This document shows, piece after piece, positions 1 through 5,374 of a stretch of DNA of 5,374 nucleotides (position 1 is the first letter of the stretch; the number at the start of each line of letters is the position of its first letter). Source of the stretch: Bryobacteraceae bacterium. GTDB lineage: Bacteria > Acidobacteriota > Terriglobia > Bryobacterales > Bryobacteraceae. The stretch covers positions 1 to 5,374 of the forward strand of contig JAICMB010000271.1 in NCBI GenBank assembly GCA_025929455.1, in the 5' to 3' direction. The notes under the pieces are model-generated. The model ran no database searches. It was not told the DNA's origin and saw only the letters and a list, made by a program, of their open reading frames with translations. The position numbers and the translations under genes are program-made.

Positions 1-597
1 GAAAAGCGCGGCGAAGCTTTGCCGCAGGAATGGCACGAAATGCCCGTGTATTACAAAACCGCACACCACCACATCATCGGCACGGAAGAAGTCGCGCCGT
101 GGCCATCGTTCACTGAAAAGTTCGACTACGAGCTGGAATTGGCTGCTGTGATCGGAAAGAAGGGCGCCAACATCGCCGCCGCCGATGCGCGCCCCTATAT
201 CGCCGGCTTCACGATCATGAACGATTTCAGCGCGCGCGACATACAACGGCGCGAGATGAAAGTGCGGCTCGGTCCCGCCAAGGGCAAGGACTGGTGCACC
301 GCGATGGGGCCCTGGCTCGTAACGACCGACGAGATCGGCGACCCCTACAATCTGGAAATGACCGCGCGCGTGAACGGCGAAGTCTGGTCGCAGGGCAACT
401 CGCGAACCATGCACTGGAAATTCGAGCAGATGATTGAGTTCCTCACCGAGGACGACACCATTTATCCCGGCGACATCATCGGGTCGGGAACGGTCGGTGG
501 AGGCTGCGGCCTGGAGCTCGACCGCTGGGTGAAGCGTGGCGATGTCATCGAGCTGGAGATTGAGAAAATCGGCGTGCTGCGGAATCCTGTAGTCTGA
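1..597 (+). CDS. Fumarylacetoacetate hydrolase (FAH) family protein, 3' part
   Basis: The reading frame is open to the first base, so the N-terminus lies outside the window; 198 residues are visible. The first in-window alternative start (TTG at 19) is unlikely because conserved-looking sequence precedes it. Seen: the FAH metal site, DYELELAAVIG (ligands by family analogy E44 and E46 of the visible part) followed by NDFSARDIQ (D75), a glycine-rich GSGTVGGGCG segment near residues 160-170, and a C-terminal strand ending RNPVV. The family is known to cleave C-C bonds in 1,3-diketo or oxo-acid substrates, or to decarboxylate or isomerise them, with Mg or Mn in the cytoplasm; bacterial members act in tyrosine, homoprotocatechuate or sugar-acid catabolism. 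Substrate cannot be assigned: family membership is secure, but a true fumarylacetoacetase role is only one option. The stop overlaps the next gene's ATG by one base, so the two are probably co-translated. Confidence 0.93.
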   Translation, partial: EKRGEALPQEWHEMPVYYKTAHHHIIGTEEVAPWPSFTEKFDYELELAAVIGKKGANIAAADARPYIAGFTIMNDFSARDIQRREMKVRLGPAKGKDWCTAMGPWLVTTDEIGDPYNLEMTARVNGEVWSQGNSRTMHWKFEQMIEFLTEDDTIYPGDIIGSGTVGGGCGLELDRWVKRGDVIELEIEKIGVLRNPVV

Positions 598-1283
598 TGG
601 CTGATCCGCTCGCGGTGCTCGAAAAGCGCATCATCGCCTGCAGGCTGTGCCCACGCCTGGTCGCGTATCGCGAAGAGGTCGCGCGCGTGAAGCGCCGCGC
701 CTTCATGGAGTGGGACTACTGGGGCAAGCCGGTGCCGGCGTTCGGCGATGCCAACGCGCGCATCCTCGTGGTCGGCCTCGCTCCGGCCGCACACGGCGCG
801 AATCGCACGGGCCGCATGTTCACGGGCGACCGCTCCGGTGATTTTCTGTATAAGGTTCTGTATGATTGCGGCTTCGCATCGCAGCCCGCGAGCGCTAACC
901 GCGGCGACGGCCTCACGCTTCGCGACGTATACATTACCGCCTCGGTGCGTTGCGCGCCGCCCGACAACAAGCCCACGCCTGAGGAGATCCGCACCTGCCG
1001 CCGCTATCTCATACGCGAACTCGAACTGCTGCCCAACATTCAGGTCGTCATCGCGCTAGGCAAGCTCGCGTTTGATGATTATCTGGCGGTGCTTTTAAGC
1101 GCGGGGCAAATCGCGCGACGCTCGACATTCGTATTCGGCCACGATGCGGAACACGTCACCGGCCCCGGCCAGCCGGTGCTCATCGCTTCCTATCATCCGA
1201 GCCAGCAGAACACGCAAACGGGTAAGTTGACGGAAGCAATGTTTCGCGCGGTATTCGAACGAGCGAAAACGCGCCTGCGCTAA
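597..1283 (+). CDS. Family 5 (UDGb-type) uracil-DNA glycosylase with 4Fe-4S cluster
   Basis: 228 residues, complete, a usual length for UDGb. The enzyme would remove uracil, and in studied UDGb members also hypoxanthine and other deaminated bases, from DNA as the first step of base-excision repair. Seen: four cysteines placed as cluster ligands (C15 and C18 in CRLC, C119, C134); motif 1, GLAPAAHGANRTGR (60-73), which in family 5 lacks the acidic or amide catalytic residue found at this point in families 1 and 4; the RCAPPDNKP stretch (118-126); and motif 2, HPS (200-202). The AHG-NRTGR pattern separates it from family 4 UDGa, which has GEAPG. The ATG at 597 is chosen because it forms TGATG with the preceding stop and leaves the CxxC motif a normal distance from the N-terminus. 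No good Shine-Dalgarno is seen, which fits reinitiation after the hydrolase. Its stop overlaps the stop of the convergent gene. Confidence 0.94.
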   Translation: MADPLAVLEKRIIACRLCPRLVAYREEVARVKRRAFMEWDYWGKPVPAFGDANARILVVGLAPAAHGANRTGRMFTGDRSGDFLYKVLYDCGFASQPASANRGDGLTLRDVYITASVRCAPPDNKPTPEEIRTCRRYLIRELELLPNIQVVIALGKLAFDDYLAVLLSAGQIARRSTFVFGHDAEHVTGPGQPVLIASYHPSQQNTQTGKLTEAMFRAVFERAKTRLR

Positions 1284-2107
1284 CGGCCGCCGCCGGTCAA
1301 CTCCGCAAGCACGTCTTTGTTCATCGGGCGGTAGTTGGAGTAGGTCTCGTCGTCGGTCGAATTCTCGTTGAAAAACCCCAGCGCGGTGGCGTTTACGTCC
1401 ACTGCGAAATGCTTCGGCAGCCAGAGACCTCCCGCAACCGGAGCGCATTCGAGTTCAAAACGCGTGCCCGGTGAAACTTTGGCGAGAAAGCCGTACATCG
1501 AAACCGGGCGCACGACGCGCGCCTCCACCTTCACCCACTGATCCGTCGCCTTGTCCACCCAGAGGCGTCCGCGCATGCCGGTGAGCACGCGGCCTTCACG
1601 CGTCTTGGGCTGGTAGCCCGGTTTGGGCAGCGCGTCAAAGATGTAGGCGTCGCGCCCGTTCACTGTTTCCTCGCCCGCAAGCTTGAAATTGAACGCGTTG
1701 ATCATCTCGCGCAGCATGGCGTGGTTTTGTGTGCGCTCGCGCAGGTACTTGCCCACGCGGCGGGCTCGCTCGCGCTTCGATTCGTGCGCGCGCCGGTTGA
1801 TCTCCTGCTGCAATTTCTGATCTTCGGCCGCCTGTTCTTCTTTCGATAGCGGCTGGCCATTGTCCGCAATCAGTTTCTGGTACGGCGATCCGTCGATCAT
1901 GATCGTCTCGTACGTCTTCGAACTCTTTGGCCCGTCTTTTTTGGAAGTGATGTCGTGCTCGACGAAGGCATAGTCGGGCGCATGTTTCCAGTCGGCCAGC
2001 GTCTCGGCAACCGAGCGGCGAATGATAGCGTTGGCATCGATCTCGGCGGCGGCCGCGCACATCGCGAACGCTACGCCCGCAATGCCCAGCACGAGAAAAC
2101 GTTTCAT
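1280..2107 (-). CDS. Secreted protein of unknown function, LolA-like fold suspected
   Basis: 275 residues from the ATG at 2107. I chose this start because a classical signal peptide begins there: MKR, a hydrophobic core (FLVLGIAGVAFAM), then an alanine run with likely cleavage near residue 21 before EIDAN. An in-frame ATG at 2155 would add 16 mostly charged residues in front and spoil the signal. No lipobox is seen, so the product is probably periplasmic or released. After cleavage come a mixed segment (25-85), a very charged, probably helical stretch (about 88-128, rich in E, K, R and Q), then a beta-rich C-terminal half with alternating strands such as GRLWVDKATDQWVKVEARV (180-198) and GGLWLPKHFAVDV. 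That layout recalls outer-membrane lipoprotein-sorting (LolA/LolB-like) folds and matches unknown proteins I associate with Acidobacteriota. Fold and taxon are inference and no catalytic motif is recognised. It is transcribed divergently from the quinoprotein gene. Confidence 0.85.
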   Translation of the reverse strand: MKRFLVLGIAGVAFAMCAAAAEIDANAIIRRSVAETLADWKHAPDYAFVEHDITSKKDGPKSSKTYETIMIDGSPYQKLIADNGQPLSKEEQAAEDQKLQQEINRRAHESKRERARRVGKYLRERTQNHAMLREMINAFNFKLAGEETVNGRDAYIFDALPKPGYQPKTREGRVLTGMRGRLWVDKATDQWVKVEARVVRPVSMYGFLAKVSPGTRFELECAPVAGGLWLPKHFAVDVNATALGFFNENSTDDETYSNYRPMNKDVLAELTGGGR

Positions 2108-2288
2108 CACCGGTACGTGAAGCAAATGACGTTCCAAATCGCTATCCCGTTTCATGGCAGCAACTCACGAACCAGGGCACGCTCTGCGAAGATGGTAACT
2201 TTGCCTAAGTTGAGCAAGCGTTTCCGTCCAGCGCAACCGCCTGTGAGTGGCGGGAACGGCGTCCGCCCCGATATCGTATCTGATTGTA
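2108..2288. promoter_or_regulatory. Divergent intergenic region, presumed promoters of both flanking genes
   Basis: This 181-base gap separates the starts of the minus-strand secreted protein and the plus-strand quinoprotein, so promoters for both should lie here. I cannot point to convincing -35/-10 pairs on either strand. A short inverted repeat (GGCGG at 2249-2253, CCGCC at 2263-2267) is no better than expected in G+C-rich DNA. Part of the gap would become coding if upstream starts were used (ATG 2155 on the minus strand, GTG 2247 on the plus strand), but neither gives a better signal peptide. No small gene is seen. Confidence 0.4.
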
Positions 2289-4145
2289 ATGGAACGCGCG
2301 ATTGTTTGTACGATGGCGCTCGCTTGCGGTGCGCTGCTGCGTGCGACGGACGCTGGTTGGCCGGCATACGGCGGCGATGCGGGCGGCACGCGCTATTCGG
2401 CGGCGGCGCAAGTGAATCGCATCAACGTCGCGAAGCTGCACGTCGCATGGACCTATCACACGGGCGCGCTTTCGCCGAAAACGGACTTGAACGAGAAGGC
2501 CGCGTTCGAGGCGACACCGATCCTCATTGACGGCACGCTGTACGTATCGACGCCTTTCGATCAAGTGATCGCGCTCGATCCTGCAACGGGCGCGGCGCGT
2601 TGGAAGTACGATCCTGACGTCGATCGCGCGCACGACTATTCGGAAGTCACGTCGCGTGGAGTTGCGGCGTGGCGCGGTCCCCAGGGATGGCGCATTATTC
2701 TCGGCACCATCGATGCTCGTCTGCTCGCGCTCGATGCGAAGACTGGCAAACTCGCGGCTGGCTTTGGAGACGGCGGCAAAGTCGATCTGTCGCGCGGTGT
2801 CGATGTGGATGAACGCGGCGAGTACGAAATGACATCGCCGCCGGCGGTGGTGGGCAACGTGATCGTCGTCGGATCGTCGATCGCCGACAATCGCGCCGCG
2901 AAAATGGAGCGCGGCCTCGTGCGCGGATTCGATGCGCGCACGGGCAAGCTCCTGTGGAGCTGGGATCCCATTCCGTGGGCGGGAACGGGTGTGCAACGCA
3001 AGGCCGGCGCTGCCAACGCGTGGGCGCCACTCGCGGCTGACCCCGCGCGCGATCTGGTTTTTGTTCCGACGGGTTCGGCGAGCCCCGACTACTACGGCGG
3101 CCTGCGTCAGGGCGCTGGCAAGTGGGCCAATTCGGTTGTGGCAATAAAGGCATCCACCGGTCGTTTCGTGTGGGGATTTCAAGTGGTCCATCACGACCTG
3201 TGGGATTACGACGTGCCGGCGCAACCGTCGCTCATCACATATAAAGGGCGGCCCGCGATTGCGATCACGACCAAGATGGGCAACGTGTTCGTGCTCGATC
3301 GCCTGACCGGCAAGCCGCTCATCGACGTGCAGGAAAAGCCGGTGCCGCAATCGGACGTTGCGGGCGAGCACACCTGGCCGACGCAGCCGTTCAGCGCTCT
3401 GCCGCCGCTGGTACCGCATTCGCTCAAGCGCGAAGACGCGTGGGGCGCGACGGAGCAGGATCGCAAGTGGTGCCATGACAAGATTGCGTCGCTGCGCAAC
3501 GAAGGCATCTTCACGCCGCCATCGTTGAAAGGCACACTCGTCGTCCCCGGCAACGTCGGCGGTGTGAATTGGGGCTCCGCGGCATACGATGCATCGCGAG
3601 GACTGTTGATCGCGAACACCAACCGCGTTCCCTTCGCGGTGCGGCTGTTCCCGTCGGACCGCTGGCACGAAGAAGTGATGGCCGGACGCAACAATCGCAT
3701 GAAGGGCGAGTTCGCGCCGCAACACGGGACTCCCTACGGCATGTATCGCGAACCGCTGTTCGCGCCATCCGGCGGATTCTGCAACGCTCCGCCGTGGGGC
3801 GCGACCGTAGCGCTCGATTTGAATACCAATCGCATTGCGTGGAGCGTGCCGCTGGGTCACGTCGACCGCTTCGGGCCGCGCGCTCCGGCAGGCTCGCCCA
3901 ATCTTGGCGGACCGATGGTGACGGCGGGCGGGCTGGTGTTTACGGCTGCGGCGATGGACACCTACTTCCGCGCGTTCGATATCGAAACCGGCAAGGAGTT
4001 ATGGAAATCGGAACTGCCCGCAAGCGCGCAGGCGACGCCGATGACATACACGCTCGGCGGCAAGCAGTTCGTCGTCATTTGCGCCGGAGGTCACGGCAAG
4101 CTCGCGACGAAACAGGGCGACGCCGTTGTGGCGTTCACGTTGTAG
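2289..4145 (+). CDS. Secreted PQQ-dependent dehydrogenase, glucose-dehydrogenase-like
   Basis: 618 residues from the ATG at 2289. This start opens a signal peptide (MER, core IVCTMALACGALL, likely cleavage after ATDA near residue 22); the upstream in-frame GTG at 2247 would bury it. The rest aligns by eye with the beta-propeller domain of E. coli Gcd, without Gcd's N-terminal membrane helices, so the enzyme is probably soluble in the periplasm. Such enzymes oxidise aldoses, polyols or alcohols with PQQ and pass electrons to quinone or cytochrome. Seen: repeated propeller motifs of the type LDxxTGxxxW (for example near residues 96, 148, 215, 287, 509 and 564); VHHDLWDYD with the Asp equivalent to Gcd D466 at residue 306; TKMGNVFVLDR with the Lys equivalent to Gcd K493 at 329; then PTQPFS, EGIFTPPS and GGHGKLATKQGD. 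There is no vicinal Cys pair and no fused cytochrome c domain. No PQQ-synthesis gene is nearby. Substrate is unassigned. Confidence 0.93.
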   Translation: MERAIVCTMALACGALLRATDAGWPAYGGDAGGTRYSAAAQVNRINVAKLHVAWTYHTGALSPKTDLNEKAAFEATPILIDGTLYVSTPFDQVIALDPATGAARWKYDPDVDRAHDYSEVTSRGVAAWRGPQGWRIILGTIDARLLALDAKTGKLAAGFGDGGKVDLSRGVDVDERGEYEMTSPPAVVGNVIVVGSSIADNRAAKMERGLVRGFDARTGKLLWSWDPIPWAGTGVQRKAGAANAWAPLAADPARDLVFVPTGSASPDYYGGLRQGAGKWANSVVAIKASTGRFVWGFQVVHHDLWDYDVPAQPSLITYKGRPAIAITTKMGNVFVLDRLTGKPLIDVQEKPVPQSDVAGEHTWPTQPFSALPPLVPHSLKREDAWGATEQDRKWCHDKIASLRNEGIFTPPSLKGTLVVPGNVGGVNWGSAAYDASRGLLIANTNRVPFAVRLFPSDRWHEEVMAGRNNRMKGEFAPQHGTPYGMYREPLFAPSGGFCNAPPWGATVALDLNTNRIAWSVPLGHVDRFGPRAPAGSPNLGGPMVTAGGLVFTAAAMDTYFRAFDIETGKELWKSELPASAQATPMTYTLGGKQFVVICAGGHGKLATKQGDAVVAFTL

Positions 4146-4152
4146 TAGAGCG

Positions 4153-4167
4153 GGCAGTCTGGCTGCC
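4153..4167 (+). terminator. Weak hairpin after the quinoprotein gene
   Basis: GGCAG (4153-4157) and CTGCC (4163-4167) form a five-pair stem with a five-base loop, starting eight bases after the quinoprotein TAG. There is no T tract behind it, so it is a poor intrinsic terminator. It may instead mark an mRNA end by another route, or be one arm of the larger inverted-repeat structure, whose left arm it overlaps. Confidence 0.25.
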
Positions 4168-4241
4168 TCCCCACGTGCCGCACGCACAAGTCCACGCGGC
4201 GTTCCGTGTAACATCCGGCGGTCATTCGATTGCTAATGTGA

Positions 4242-4270
4242 GAGCGGGAAGGGTTGTCGCCTGCCCGCTC
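4242..4270 (+). promoter_or_regulatory. Possible leader hairpin just before the kinase start
   Basis: GAGCGGG (4242-4248) pairs perfectly with CCCGCTC (4264-4270), with a 15-base loop. The only Shine-Dalgarno-like stretch near the kinase gene, AAGGG (4249-4253), lies in this loop, 24 bases ahead of the ATG and so too far to serve it directly in an unfolded message. The right arm is the same one that can pair ten bases with 4148-4157, so the two foldings exclude each other. A control role is inference. Confidence 0.3.
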
Positions 4271-4277
4271 CATACGC

Positions 4278-5222
4278 ATGATTCACCGCGAAAAAACGTG
4301 GGATGTCGTTGTCGTCGGGGACTTTTTCATCGATATCGTAATGACGTTCCACCGCCTCCCGGCGCTCGGGGAGGAAGGTTTTGCCGAGAATTTGCGTCAT
4401 GAAATAGGCGGCGGCGCTGCCATCACTTCCTGCGGGCTCGCAAGGTTGGGCGTTAACGTCGCGGTGCTCGGCATGGTGGGACATGAGGACGGCATGTGGA
4501 TCGTGAAGCGCCTCATGAACGGGGGCGTGAACGCCAGCGCGCTCGAATTTCATCAGACCGAACCGAGCGGAATGACGGTAAGCGCGTCGACACCGCAGGA
4601 CCGCGCGTTCTATACCTACTACGGCGCGAATGAACGGCTGCCGATGCTGCTGAAAGATAAAGACGCGCACGATTTGATGGCGAACGCGCGGCATGTGCAT
4701 TTTGCGTGTGCGCCTGACCCTGTGCTCGACGCGGGCCTGTTCCCCGAATTGCATCGCCACCGCTCCACGATTTCGATCGACGTCGGCTGGCACGAGACGT
4801 GGCTCGCCGACAGCGCGAGCACGGAGATGCTGCACGACGCGGACATGTTTTTCCCGAACGAGCGCGAGGCGGAATTGATGACCGGCGAGGCCGATCCGCA
4901 CCGCATGCTGGAAGTGCTGGCGGACCGCGGGCTGCGCCACGTGGCGGTGAAGCTGGGCTCGCGCGGCGCGATGTTGTATTGGGATGGGCGCGTGCTGCGC
5001 TGTCCTCCGTATCCGGTGGAAGCGGTCGATACCACCGGCGCGGGCGATTGCTTCGACGCCGGCTTTATTTACGGTTGGCTCCGCGGCGAAGCACCCGACG
5101 ATTGTTTGCAGATCGCATCCATTTGTGGCGCGCTATCGACGCGCGGGCTGGGTGGCATCGCGGGCTTTCCAGCGAAAGAGGAACTGGAGGAGGCGCTGGT
5201 GTCCGTGCGCGCCGTAAGCTGA
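4278..5222 (+). CDS. PfkB/ribokinase-family carbohydrate kinase
   Basis: 314 residues, the usual length for the family, which phosphorylates sugars, sugar phosphates or nucleosides with ATP and Mg in the cytoplasm. Seen: first strand DVVVVGDFFID (9-19), GGGAAITSCGLARLG (44-58) as the N-terminal PfkB glycine motif, FFPNEREAELMTG (191-203) as the conserved Asn-Glu segment, VKLGSRGAM (224-232), and the C-terminal signature DTTGAGDCFDAGF (251-263) carrying the anion-hole GAGD and the likely catalytic base D257. The ATG at 4278 is preferred because the core fold begins right after it; the in-frame TTG at 4254 abuts a GGG and would leave no ribosome-binding spacing. No good Shine-Dalgarno precedes the ATG. 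The stop overlaps the start of a GH4 glycosidase gene (TGATG), so the substrate may be linked to glycoside use. Which sugar is phosphorylated cannot be read from the sequence. Confidence 0.93.
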   Translation: MIHREKTWDVVVVGDFFIDIVMTFHRLPALGEEGFAENLRHEIGGGAAITSCGLARLGVNVAVLGMVGHEDGMWIVKRLMNGGVNASALEFHQTEPSGMTVSASTPQDRAFYTYYGANERLPMLLKDKDAHDLMANARHVHFACAPDPVLDAGLFPELHRHRSTISIDVGWHETWLADSASTEMLHDADMFFPNEREAELMTGEADPHRMLEVLADRGLRHVAVKLGSRGAMLYWDGRVLRCPPYPVEAVDTTGAGDCFDAGFIYGWLRGEAPDDCLQIASICGALSTRGLGGIAGFPAKEELEEALVSVRAVS

Positions 5223-5374
5223 TGTCGAAGGTCGCGTTGATCGGCGGGGGTGGCGCGCGCACACCGCTGTTGCTGCACGGACTGGCGCAGGCCCAAGCCG
5301 ATGTCGGCATCGACGAAGTCGTGCTGTTCGATGTCGATACCGGTGCGGCGCAGCTCATGGCGGAGGTGGGCCGC
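5222..5374 (+). CDS. Glycoside hydrolase family 4 enzyme, N-terminal part
   Basis: The frame opens at the ATG overlapping the kinase stop and runs 51 codons to the right edge without a stop, so the gene is truncated by the window. The visible protein starts MSKVALIGGGGARTPLLLHG and continues through IDEVVLFDVDTG (residues 30-41). This is the Rossmann NAD-binding start of GH4: a first strand, a glycine-rich turn (GGGGARTP, commonly GGGSxxTP in the family), a helix, and a second strand ending in acidic residues. GH4 enzymes (6-phospho-beta- and 6-phospho-alpha-glucosidases, alpha-galactosidases, alpha-glucuronidases) hydrolyse glycosides by NAD- and metal-dependent redox elimination in the cytoplasm. 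The metal-site and substrate-defining residues lie beyond the edge, so specificity is open. A GGAGGAGG run (5186-5193) is 28 bases upstream, too far to act directly, so translation probably depends on coupling to the kinase. Confidence 0.85.
   Translation, partial: MSKVALIGGGGARTPLLLHGLAQAQADVGIDEVVLFDVDTGAAQLMAEVGR

Larger units (their letters stand above)
4148..4270. repeat. Intergenic segment bounded by a perfect 10-base inverted repeat
   Basis: GAGCGGGCAG (4148-4157) is the exact reverse complement of CTGCCCGCTC (4261-4270). The left arm starts three bases after the quinoprotein stop and the right arm ends seven bases before the kinase ATG, so the pair encloses almost the whole spacer. 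A near-copy of the left arm, AGAGCGGGAAG, lies at 4241-4251 (compare AGAGCGGGCAG at 4147-4157) and can pair seven bases with the same right arm. Inside lies a further possible stem, GCCGC (4177-4181) with GCGGC (4196-4200). It could be a small dispersed palindromic element or a folded leader RNA of the kinase operon. No target-site duplication is visible at its borders (GTA on the left, CAT on the right). Confidence 0.45.

Noticed and set aside
2108..2155. N-terminal extension of the secreted protein to the ATG at 2155
   Set aside because: It puts charged residues before a good signal peptide, and no Shine-Dalgarno supports it.
2301..2330. A lipobox in the quinoprotein signal region (a Cys follows ALA)
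   Set aside because: The residues before the Cys do not fit the lipobox order, and the hydrophobic core continues past it. A normal cleavage site after ATDA fits better.
1955..2530. A 191-codon plus-strand frame across the divergent intergenic region
   Set aside because: It overlaps the signal-peptide ends of both flanking genes and has no motif, signal or ribosome-binding site.
2205..3860. A 551-codon open frame on the minus strand, antisense to the quinoprotein
   Set aside because: It is Arg- and His-rich with no recognisable domain, and lies opposite a gene with clear family motifs. Long antisense frames are common in G+C-rich coding DNA.
4254..4277. TTG start for the kinase
   Set aside because: It directly abuts the only Shine-Dalgarno-like bases, leaving no spacing, and the added residues are not part of the kinase fold.
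3569..4402. A 277-codon plus-strand frame overlapping the quinoprotein end and the kinase start
   Set aside because: Composition is Arg-rich and low in motif content, and it conflicts with two well-supported genes in other frames.
4233..4940. A 235-codon minus-strand frame opposite the kinase
   Set aside because: Shadow of the kinase coding sequence; no domain and biased composition.

Overview
The window (5374 bases, G+C-rich) is compact bacterial chromosome with no sign of phage, insertion sequence, CRISPR array, tRNA or rRNA. I infer a soil-type heterotroph and favour Acidobacteriota. That rests on the family mix: a secreted LolA-like unknown protein, an anchorless PQQ sugar-dehydrogenase homologue, and a PfkB kinase coupled to a GH4 glycosidase. 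No marker gene is present, so the assignment is tentative.

Layout. (1) Bases 1-597, plus strand: 3' part of a fumarylacetoacetate-hydrolase family gene, open at the left edge. (2) 597-1283, plus: a family 5 (UDGb-type) Fe-S uracil-DNA glycosylase, translationally coupled to the hydrolase through TGATG. (3) 1280-2107, minus: a secreted protein of unknown function that converges on the glycosylase gene and overlaps its stop codon by four bases. (4) 2108-2288: a divergent promoter region with no gene. (5) 2289-4145, plus: a secreted PQQ-dependent dehydrogenase homologous to the catalytic domain of membrane glucose dehydrogenase. (6) 4146-4277: a structured intergenic spacer bounded by a perfect 10-base inverted repeat, with an extra copy of the left arm that can compete for the right arm. 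(7) 4278-5222, plus: a PfkB-family carbohydrate kinase. (8) 5222 to the right edge, plus: the first 51 codons of a glycoside hydrolase family 4 gene, again joined by TGATG.

How the genes may work together. The right half reads as sugar metabolism. A periplasmic quinoprotein would oxidise an aldose or polyol outside the cytoplasm. A cytoplasmic kinase and a GH4 enzyme (NAD- and metal-dependent, often acting on phosphorylated glycosides) are made from one message. The left half holds a catabolic hydrolase and a base-excision repair enzyme that share an operon but no obvious pathway. I see no wholly new system. The points most worth checking are the spacer at 4146-4277, the kinase-GH4 pair, and a substitution at a likely substrate-contacting position in the quinoprotein.
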